From: Armatimonadota bacterium
GTDB taxonomy: Bacteria > Sysuimicrobiota > Sysuimicrobiia > Sysuimicrobiales > JACQTN01
Direction of reading: 5' to 3'
NCBI GenBank assembly: GCA_016210785.1
Contig: JACQTN010000141.1
Span: forward strand, 1-19,408
Length of the DNA: 19,408 nt
In this document: positions 14,281-19,408 of the stretch, piece after piece
How positions within the stretch are numbered: the stretch's first letter is position 1
Layout of the letters: each line of letters starts with the position of its first letter
Program-made: the position numbers and the translations under genes
The notes under the pieces: generated by a model
Database searches by the model: none
Told to the model about the DNA's origin: nothing
Seen by the model: only the letters and a program-made list of their open reading frames with translations

Positions 14281-14745
14281 CTACGAACCGCCAACCAGCT
14301 CGATGTCGTACTTCAGCAGGACGGGAAGGAGCTTACCCATATCAGTCGGGCCAGGAGGTAGTTGGTTCATCTCTTCCAGGAGCTTGTCAATGCTAGGCGC
14401 TGGTGCCTCCCAGAGCAGGATCTTAGCTGGAGACGTTCCACCGTTTTCAACACGGTGGACTGTGCCTCTAGGAACGAAGGCGAACGAGCCAGCGCGCATA
14501 GTGACAGTGCGGTCACCGACCCGGACGGTGAGTTCGCCTTCCAGAACGTAGATCGCTTCATCGAACTGCCGATGGACGTGGGTGGGCAATTGAACGCTGG
14601 GAGGGAAAAACAACTCAAAGGTTTCAAGTGTTCCACCGGTCTGCTCGCCGAGGGACTTGAAAACCCACGTAGCGCCCAGCGCCTGGAACGATTTGCCTTC
14701 GCCCGCTAGCGAAATGAAACCCTGACCGCCACTTGGTGATAGCAT
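14281..14745 (-). CDS. Cupin-domain protein
   Basis: A 154-residue single-domain cupin. The metal-binding motif is complete: His56 and His58 with Glu63 in THVHRQFDEAIYVLEGEL, and His97 in FVPRGTVHRVEN. It may be an oxygenase, isomerase, or small-molecule-binding regulator; sequence alone does not say which. The ATG at 14745 has AAAGGAGG with 7 bases spacing. An IS1380-family element ends 25 bases upstream and reads in the same direction, so the native promoter has been separated from the gene. Expression probably depends on the IS (see the outward -35 box). No catabolic partner is adjacent. Confidence 0.85.
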   Translation of the reverse strand: MLSPSGGQGFISLAGEGKSFQALGATWVFKSLGEQTGGTLETFELFFPPSVQLPTHVHRQFDEAIYVLEGELTVRVGDRTVTMRAGSFAFVPRGTVHRVENGGTSPAKILLWEAPAPSIDKLLEEMNQLPPGPTDMGKLLPVLLKYDIELVGGS

Positions 14746-14762
14746 GGGCCGGCCTCCTTTTC

Positions 14763-14795
14763 ATTTAATCCCGGATCCGGCGTGAAAAATGTCAA
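14763..14795 (-). promoter_or_regulatory. Outward IS-end -35 box with weak -10 at the junction, facing the cupin gene
   Basis: On the minus strand a perfect TTGACA (14790-14795) overlaps the transposase stop codon and points out of the IS. A TTAAAT (14763-14768) formed across the target-site duplication matches 4 of 6 positions of a -10 box, with a 21-base gap. GATTAA at 14765-14770 gives a 19-base gap. The spacing is longer than ideal, so a hybrid promoter is possible but not certain. Confidence 0.4.
14765..14769. repeat. Target-site duplication TTAAT, left copy
   Basis: TTAAT directly abuts the left terminal repeat of the IS and recurs at 16263-16267 beside the right one. Confidence 0.7.
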
Positions 14796-16096
14796 GTTTT
14801 GAGCCGATCGATGCGATTGAGCGCATGGATGATGGCGTCCTGCTCCAGAGACGCAGGCAATCTGAGTGTCGGTATCTGTTTGGGTCGAACGAACTCTCCA
14901 GGAAGCATGAGAAGCCGACGGCGTAACGTGCCCAAGGTCATCGCGTGGTACTCTGCCGGGAGGCAGAGGCGCTTGTACCAGTTGACCAGGTTGTAGGCAA
15001 AGAGCAAGAGATGGAAGTACGCTTCGTTGGCCGCGAACTGACCGGTAGGGATCTTCGCGAGAGGATAGTCGGCCTTCAGTTCCTTGATGATGTTCTCCAC
15101 GGCGGCCCGGTCGTTGTAGAACCGATACACGGCAAGCGGCCAGATGCGGAGATTGGTGACGAAGGCGTGATAGCTGTACCGGCCCATGGTAAAGAGCGTG
15201 GTCTGCGCGCTCTCCTCCTCTGGGAGAGGCTTGCGCACGACCACAAAGCGATAGGGGTGGGGCCAGCCAGGGGGTTGATACTGACATTCGGCAACCGCCA
15301 GGCCCGACCGGACTTCGGTGTACGGCAGTCCGGGGATCAGCCGTTTGAGGGGGCTTGTGAGCCGGGCCACGATGACAAACTTCCCCTTGGAGGCCTCGAC
15401 GGCTCGGACCACCTTGTAATCGAAGAATCCTGCATCCGCGCGCACCCTGATTTGACGCACCGTAGCGGGCAGCTTCCGAAAGCATGCCTGAAGGAGCCAG
15501 ACCGTTCCAGTGGCGGTGTACGCATCGCCAGGGCGGAGTTCCCCGTGCCAGAAATCCTTGGTCTGCCCCTCGAAGCACACGAGCGGATGATACGAGGGCC
15601 GGCCTCGCTGACGAGGATTGTAACCCAGGCGCGCCTTCTCCTGATGCCCGTACAGGGTCAGCACCGTGGAGTCCAAGTCGAGGAGCACCCGTCGCAAGGG
15701 CCGGGGCCGCTGACATATCCGTGCAAGCAACCGATCGTGGAGGCGACGGAGCTTGGGTACGCCGCGAAGGGCGAAGCGTCGAAGGAACCGGCGCAACGTG
15801 GTGGGATCGGGATAGGCCGGCAACCCGGTGAGCGCCTGGAAGACGCCATTGCGCCGCAGCAGTTCGGTGGTCTCTACCCGTCCGAGCCCCAAGATGATCG
15901 GATACAGCAAAGCCAACAGCATCTCGGGAATAGTGTAGGTGTTGTTGCGCTGCGGGAAGTCCACATCTCCATGGAACCGTCGGCGCAAGCGCAGCCGCTG
16001 GAAGAAGCGATGGAGCAGGAAGACGCCACCAAACCGAGTCAGGTGGTTTCTGGTGAACACGAGTCGTATACGTTTGGGACCCCGACGGTGGCGCAA
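14792..16096 (-). CDS. IS1380-family DDE transposase
   Basis: A 434-residue transposase of the IS1380 type (DDE group 1), which cuts and joins the element ends. The signature DDE neighbourhoods are present: RVLLDLDSTVLTLYGHQEKA (first Asp), then GYNPRQRGRPSYHPLVCFEG and TKDFWHGELRPGD, RVRADAGFFDYK (second Asp), and YRFYNDRAAVENIIKELKAD with the final Glu. The N-terminal FTRNHLTRFGGVFLLHRFFQ segment is also typical. The length is normal for the family. The start shown is a TTG without a clear ribosome site; an upstream in-frame stop at 16139-16141 limits any extension to about 14 codons, so weak initiation may be intended. No frameshift or stop is seen. Confidence 0.92.
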   Translation of the reverse strand: MRHRRGPKRIRLVFTRNHLTRFGGVFLLHRFFQRLRLRRRFHGDVDFPQRNNTYTIPEMLLALLYPIILGLGRVETTELLRRNGVFQALTGLPAYPDPTTLRRFLRRFALRGVPKLRRLHDRLLARICQRPRPLRRVLLDLDSTVLTLYGHQEKARLGYNPRQRGRPSYHPLVCFEGQTKDFWHGELRPGDAYTATGTVWLLQACFRKLPATVRQIRVRADAGFFDYKVVRAVEASKGKFVIVARLTSPLKRLIPGLPYTEVRSGLAVAECQYQPPGWPHPYRFVVVRKPLPEEESAQTTLFTMGRYSYHAFVTNLRIWPLAVYRFYNDRAAVENIIKELKADYPLAKIPTGQFAANEAYFHLLLFAYNLVNWYKRLCLPAEYHAMTLGTLRRRLLMLPGEFVRPKQIPTLRLPASLEQDAIIHALNRIDRLKT

Positions 16097-16127
16097 AAAC
16101 CTCTCCGGAACCCCAGAAATTGCCCTT

Positions 16128-16162
16128 CGCCAATAACTTCACCTTTTGTGCAGTTATTGGCG
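16128..16162. repeat. Inverted repeat in the transposase leader
   Basis: CGCCAATAACT (16128-16138) and AGTTATTGGCG (16152-16162) are a perfect 11-bp inverted repeat with a 13-base loop. It lies 32 bases before the transposase start codon. In the transcript the loop holds AAAGGTG, a ribosome-site-like sequence, so the hairpin could limit transposase translation or read-through from outside. Confidence 0.5.
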
Positions 16163-16262
16163 GACCGAGCAAATACTCCTGTGTCGCGTTCTGAGGCCCA
16201 TCCCTGGCGTCTTTGTCGATCAAACGTACCATGAGGTCACTCCAAATGCCGCCGGTTTCGGG

Positions 16263-16267
16263 TTAAT
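16263..16267. repeat. Target-site duplication TTAAT, right copy
   Basis: TTAAT next to the right terminal repeat, matching 14765-14769. Confidence 0.7.
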
Positions 16268-16334
16268 ATTGGATCTGCAGCCGGATTCCTCATATCAATC
16301 AATACAATAACCACTTCGCTCGGATTGTGCCATG

Positions 16335-16411
16335 AATCGTAGGGTCGATCGTTGTGGCCGACCTTGGCGCTCGCCATCCGTCCCAGCCGGGACAGCTCCG
16401 GCCCTACGAAT
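16335..16411. repeat. Palindromic intergenic element (MITE/REP-like)
   Basis: Outer arms AATCGTAGGG (16335-16344) and CCCTACGAAT (16402-16411) pair at 9 of 10 positions. An inner perfect hairpin, GTCCC/GGGAC with loop AGCC, lies at 16380-16393. The nested layout of about 77 bases resembles small dispersed palindromic elements. No coding potential was seen in the gap 16268-16477. Confidence 0.4.
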
Positions 16412-16477
16412 ATACGGCCCCACTAACCCGAATTGGCATGACGTGGCGACCGTCGGCCAGAGACGCGATCGGTTGGA

Positions 16478-17380
16478 ATGACGGTGAGATCCCGCGTCCT
16501 TCGCACAGGGTTTGAAGGGGAGCTTGTCGAAGACTCTAGCGCGATGGTGGAGTCGTTGCCGGACGGCGTTCCGGGGCAGAGGGGCGGGCATGCGCACACG
16601 GCAGGCGGGTTCCCATCCCCCCTGGAACGCGAACGCAATCTGATTCTCGCCGTGCTGCTCGGCCTGGCGGGCGCGGCCTGGGTCAGCCTCATCCGGCAAT
16701 CGGCTGAAGCCGGGGCGCCCATGATGGGCCCCGCGATGGGCATGGGCGCCGCGCCGTTTGTCGGGCTCTGGGTCCTCATGATGGTGGCCATGATGTTCCC
16801 GGCGGCGGCGCCGATGATCCTCACGTACGCCCGCGTCCACGCCGGCAAACGTCAACACGGTCAGGCGTTCGTCCCCACCTGGGTATTCGTCGGTGCCTAC
16901 CTCGTGATCTGGACGCTGTTTGGTGTCCTGGCGTACGGTGCCGCTGCGATGGTGGAGGCGCAGGCCAGGCACTCGTACTGGCTGATGAATCATGCCGCAC
17001 GTATCGGCGGCGGGCTCCTGGTGCTGGCCGGCCTGTACCAGCTTTCGCCTCTGAAGCATTCCTGCCTGTCGAAGTGCCGGAGTCCCCTTCACTTCATCCT
17101 CACCTCCTGGCGGGAGGGCTATGGCGGTGCCTTTCGCATGGGCCTGGAGCACGGCGTCTACTGTCTGGGCTGCTGCTGGCTCCTCTTCCTTGTCCTTCTC
17201 CCTCTGGGTGTCATGAACATCGCGGCGATGGTCACCGTCGCCGCACTCATCTTCGCGGAGAAGTCGCTGCCCGCCGGCGAGCGGATCAGCCGGTGGGCGG
17301 CCGGCGCTCTGATCGCCTACGGGCTGGCAGCGATCCTTGTGCCCGGCGTGCTGCCGACGGTGCTGGGGCATCAGATGTAG
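16478..17380 (+). CDS. DUF2182 multi-pass membrane protein (putative metal-binding)
   Basis: A 300-residue inner-membrane protein of the DUF2182 family, annotated elsewhere as predicted metal-binding. Hydrophobic segments lie at about 54-72, 93-117, 132-158, 174-190, 226-262 and 275-292. Family motifs: the Met-rich LWVLMMVAMMFPAAAPM (97-113), GLYQLSPLKHSCLSKCRSPL (185-204; Cys196, Cys200) and GLEHGVYCLGCCW (222-234; His225 and three Cys). The first 50 residues are hydrophilic and not part of the family core. A shorter product from a later start (for example the ATG at 16544) is possible, as no ribosome site is visible before 16478. It sits upstream of a DUF1326 gene, a recurrent pairing. The biochemical role is not established; clustered Met, Cys and His residues suggest metal or thiol chemistry. 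Confidence 0.85.
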   Translation: MTVRSRVLRTGFEGELVEDSSAMVESLPDGVPGQRGGHAHTAGGFPSPLERERNLILAVLLGLAGAAWVSLIRQSAEAGAPMMGPAMGMGAAPFVGLWVLMMVAMMFPAAAPMILTYARVHAGKRQHGQAFVPTWVFVGAYLVIWTLFGVLAYGAAAMVEAQARHSYWLMNHAARIGGGLLVLAGLYQLSPLKHSCLSKCRSPLHFILTSWREGYGGAFRMGLEHGVYCLGCCWLLFLVLLPLGVMNIAAMVTVAALIFAEKSLPAGERISRWAAGALIAYGLAAILVPGVLPTVLGHQM

Positions 17381-17465
17381 AGGGCAGGCTGTGCGACACC
17401 TGAGTGCTTCTGCACCGCAGGCGTGGCAGGTCGGGCTGGAAACCGGCGAGAGACCTTCATATGGA

Positions 17466-17471
17466 GGGAGG
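17466..17471 (+). promoter_or_regulatory. Ribosome binding site choosing a GTG start
   Basis: GGGAGG, 8 bases before the GTG at 17480. It argues against the longer reading from 17423, whose first 19 codons are not family-like. Confidence 0.65.
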
Positions 17472-17479
17472 TGAACCGG

Positions 17480-18094
17480 GTGGCGGCGAGCTGGCACATT
17501 GCGGGCGACTACGTCCTCGCCTGCAACTGCGATTACGGGTGCCCGTGTAATTTCAACGCGCGGCCGAGCGCGGGCTTCTGCCAGGGGGCCATCGGATTCA
17601 CGGTGACAGAGGGTGCCTACGGTGACGTGCGCCTCGACGGTCAGAAGGCTTTTGTGGGTGTCAACTGGCCGGGGGCGATTCACGAGGGGAATGGGGTCGC
17701 GGCGATCTTCATTCATGAAGGGGCTTCACCGGCCCAGCGAGATGCCCTGGCGACCATCCTCACCGGTGCGGCCGGAGGGGCGCCGTGGGGCGTGTTTGCG
17801 ACAACGTGGGCGCGAGTGCTCGGCCCCTACTTCACAAGAATTGACCTGAAGGCGGCGGGAAAGGAGACCGAAGTCACCGTCGGTGACCGGATCAGGATCG
17901 CGTTTCAGCCGATCAGAAACCCGGTGACCAAAGCGGAGGCGTTTCCGAGGGTCGTGCTGCCCCAGGGGTTTGTGTTCCTGGAGGGCGAGCAGTATTCACT
18001 CAAGGAGTTCTGGGTGGCGGCCAGTCCGGAGCTTACCTTCGCACACCCCGGAAAGTGCGCCGCGCTGGCAAAGGTCCGGTGGAAGGGGCCGTAA
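17480..18094 (+). CDS. DUF1326 family protein with CNC..GCPC motif
   Basis: A 204-residue protein of the DUF1326 family. The start VAASWHIAGDYVLACNCDYG, then CPCNFNARPSAGFCQG, is the family signature. Four Cys lie within CNCDYGCPC and another follows in GFCQG, a pattern suited to binding a metal. The rest has the usual NWPGAIHEGNG, FIHEGASPAQRDAL and GAAGGAPWGVFATTWARVLG blocks. No signal peptide or membrane segment is seen, so it is probably cytoplasmic. It lies 99 bases after DUF2182, and a DUF1761 gene follows after 58 bases, so the three are likely one transcript. Its function is not known to me; a metal or thiol-linked role together with DUF2182 is an inference. Confidence 0.87.
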   Translation: MAASWHIAGDYVLACNCDYGCPCNFNARPSAGFCQGAIGFTVTEGAYGDVRLDGQKAFVGVNWPGAIHEGNGVAAIFIHEGASPAQRDALATILTGAAGGAPWGVFATTWARVLGPYFTRIDLKAAGKETEVTVGDRIRIAFQPIRNPVTKAEAFPRVVLPQGFVFLEGEQYSLKEFWVAASPELTFAHPGKCAALAKVRWKGP

Positions 18095-18152
18095 CCGTAA
18101 CCGGGATCGCGGATCCATGGTCTATTGCGGGTGCTGTTGGAGGTGAATTGGC

Positions 18153-18563
18153 ATGCCAGGAGTCAACTACCTCGCGGTCCTCGTCGCGGCGATTCTCAAC
18201 ATGGTGATCGGCGCCGTCTGGTACTCGCCGGCGCTGTTCGGTAAGCGGTGGATGGAGTTGACCGGGTTCAGGCACGAGGAGGCTCAGAAGCGCATGGCGG
18301 GTGCCCGGCGGGCCTACGCGCTGACCTTCGTGGGATCGCTGCTGATGGCGTATGCCCTGGCCAGGATCCTGTGGTACGCGCAGGCGCAGTCGGTGATCGC
18401 CGGCGCGCTGATCGGGCTGCTGGCATGGGTGGGGTTCGTCGCGACGACGCACGGAGCGAACTACCTGTTCGAAGGCCGGCCGCTTTGGTTGTATGGCCTC
18501 AACACCGGATACCCGCTGGTCTCACTGGTCGTCATGGGCGCCGTCCTGGCCGCCTGGCGGTAG
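18153..18563 (+). CDS. DUF1761 small membrane protein
   Basis: A 136-residue membrane protein of the DUF1761 family. The opening VNYLAVLVAAILNMVIGAVW, then YSPALFGKRWMELTG, is the family hallmark. Further hydrophobic segments (about 52-73, 78-98 and 113-134) give four helices. GGAGG in TTGGAGGTGAATTGGC, 9 bases before the ATG, is a good ribosome site. It follows the DUF1326 gene closely on the same strand. No activity is known. The sequence from 18564 to 18775, between this gene and the convergent dehydrogenase, holds no gene that I can support. Confidence 0.85.
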   Translation: MPGVNYLAVLVAAILNMVIGAVWYSPALFGKRWMELTGFRHEEAQKRMAGARRAYALTFVGSLLMAYALARILWYAQAQSVIAGALIGLLAWVGFVATTHGANYLFEGRPLWLYGLNTGYPLVSLVVMGAVLAAWR

Positions 18564-18775
18564 AGAGGGCCACCAAGATCTCAAAGGTGCTGAGGATTAA
18601 CCGCGCAGGGTTCGAACCGGCCCGGCGCGGGCGTCGATGATGAGGGCACTGACGTCCCACCATTCTTCAGTACGAAGAGTCGCGGAGCCGAGAGGTCTCC
18701 GCCAGCCACGAGCTGCCGGGCGAACGCTCAGCCCCCCTGGTCTGCCCGGGACCTGAGCCCGTACGTTGACGCTCT

Positions 18776-19408
18776 CTATGGGAGTCGCGTGATGCGGTGG
18801 ATCGCCGACCGGGTGGTGAAATACAGGTAGCCGTCTGCCCCCTGGGCCACATCCACGATCCCGTCGAGGCGTGCGGGGAGAACCATCTCCACCTTGACCA
18901 CACGCCGGTAAGCCGGTGGCGCCAGCACCACCCGGTAGACCTGGCCGGTGTTCCACGCTCCAAAGAACAGGTTGTGCCGGTAAGCACGCGGATACCGGTC
19001 GCCTGTGTAGAATGCGGCGCCCGTGGGGGCTATCGTGGGCGTAAACGTGAGGATAGGATCCACAAACCGGGGATCCCCGGTCTTACCCATGACCACCGGC
19101 CACCCGTAGTTTGCGCCGCCGTCCAGGACGTTGACCTCGTCGTCACGATCCGGTCCGTTGTCGGTGACGTACGCCCGGCCGCTGAGGGGATGAAAAGCCA
19201 TGCCGAAGACGTTGCCGTGCCCGAGGGTGAAGATTGGCGATCCCGGAAAGGGGTTGTCAGGGGGGATGGAACCGTCGAGATTGTATCGCAGCACCTTGCC
19301 CGCCGGCGATTGGAGGTTCTGCGCCAGAGCCGGACGATTGAGATCCCCGATCGTGAGATAGAGCTTCTCGTCGGGGCCAATCTTGAGCAGCCCACCCGTG
19401 CGGATACC
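18776..19408 (-). CDS. PQQ-type glucose/sorbosone dehydrogenase (5' truncated)
   Basis: The C-terminal 210 residues of a six-bladed beta-propeller of the glucose/sorbosone dehydrogenase family. These enzymes oxidise sugars outside the cytoplasm with PQQ. The frame is open to the window edge. It shows KLYLTIGDLNRPALAQNLQS followed by AGKVLRYNLDGSIPPDNPF, then GHGNVFGMAFHPLSGRAYVT and DRDDEVNVLDGGANYGWPVV. These match the family's GHRNPQGLAFDP...GPxGxDEVN...GxNYGWP block, with Gly in place of the usual Arg after GH. It ends with QGADGYLYFTTRS...IHRI, the closing blade. The N-terminal half and any signal peptide lie beyond the window. It is convergent with the DUF1761 gene. Confidence 0.85.
   Translation of the reverse strand, partial: GIRTGGLLKIGPDEKLYLTIGDLNRPALAQNLQSPAGKVLRYNLDGSIPPDNPFPGSPIFTLGHGNVFGMAFHPLSGRAYVTDNGPDRDDEVNVLDGGANYGWPVVMGKTGDPRFVDPILTFTPTIAPTGAAFYTGDRYPRAYRHNLFFGAWNTGQVYRVVLAPPAYRRVVKVEMVLPARLDGIVDVAQGADGYLYFTTRSAIHRITRLP

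Larger units (their letters stand above)
14770..16262 (-). mobile_element. Complete IS1380-family insertion sequence (1493 bp)
   Basis: Imperfect terminal inverted repeats CCCGGATCCGGCG (14770-14782) and, read inward on the minus strand, CCCGAAACCGGCG (16250-16262) match at 11 of 13 positions. Each is flanked by TTAAT. One transposase gene fills most of the element, reading minus. Intact ends, an intact transposase and a preserved duplication indicate fairly recent insertion. Confidence 0.8.

Noticed and set aside
14706..16232. 508-codon minus frame covering the IS in a second reading frame
   Set aside because: The DDE motifs are in the other frame. Only the first part, which starts at an ATG with a possible ribosome site, might be a leader; the rest is shadow.
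16295..17716. Minus-strand open frame of 473 codons opposite DUF2182 and DUF1326
   Set aside because: Shadow frame spanning two clearly recognised plus-strand genes and the gap between them.
18609..18618. GGTTCGAACC, resembling a tRNA T-loop
   Set aside because: Neither strand gives a full T-stem pairing, acceptor stem or anticodon arm around it. It is a 10-base palindrome, not a tRNA.
1..19408. CRISPR array, rRNA or other RNA genes
   Set aside because: No regularly spaced repeats and no rRNA-like or complete tRNA-like sequence were seen on either strand.

Overview
The window comes from a high-GC bacterium. Coding regions have G/C-rich third positions, GTG starts are common, and AGGAGG-type ribosome sites recur. 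A twin-arginine secreted binding protein, a PorB-type ferredoxin oxidoreductase subunit and a VapBC pair fit an environmental or thermophilic lineage. I cannot name the phylum from this sequence alone.

Layout: (1) 1-609 is the C-terminal part of a PorB-like 2-oxoacid:ferredoxin oxidoreductase beta subunit, closed by a long GC-rich hairpin. (2) 777-7824 is a plus-strand catabolic block. It holds a family-5 ABC substrate-binding protein with a Tat signal, then HyuA, a short divergent HyuB-like protein and a full HyuB, the last three joined by ATGA overlaps. This looks like an ATP-dependent hydantoinase/oxoprolinase/carboxylase-type enzyme with two different B-type subunits and its own scavenging protein. 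HyuB carries an in-frame insertion containing a perfect palindrome. (3) 8012-9328 is a secreted trypsin-like (HtrA-type) protease without a PDZ domain but with an unusual C-terminal domain.

(4) 9340-16470 is an accessory region rich in remnants. It holds a truncated DUF433 antitoxin fragment, a complete minus-strand VapBC-type pair with a well-formed and apparently leaderless promoter, and three very small minus-strand ORFs (two with Cys pairs, two translationally coupled). It continues with an effector-less STAND NTPase with TPRs, an SRPBCC/AHSA1-like gene between two near-identical direct repeats, and a monooxygenase-like small protein. Last come a frameshifted remnant resembling the tail of a DNA methyltransferase, a cupin, and a complete IS1380-family insertion sequence. 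Imperfect terminal repeats and a TTAAT duplication define the IS, which carries an outward TTGACA hexamer facing the cupin.

(5) 16478-18563 is a plus-strand set of three genes of poorly characterised families: DUF2182 (membrane), DUF1326 (CNC..GCPC cysteine motif) and DUF1761 (membrane). DUF2182 and DUF1326 neighbours are a recurrent pair, and their conserved Cys, Met and His residues suggest metal handling. (6) 18776-19408 is the 3' part of a minus-strand PQQ-type glucose/sorbosone dehydrogenase, cut by the window end.

The least understood parts are the tandem unequal HyuB arrangement, the DUF2182-DUF1326-DUF1761 set, and the small-protein operon divergent from the STAND gene.
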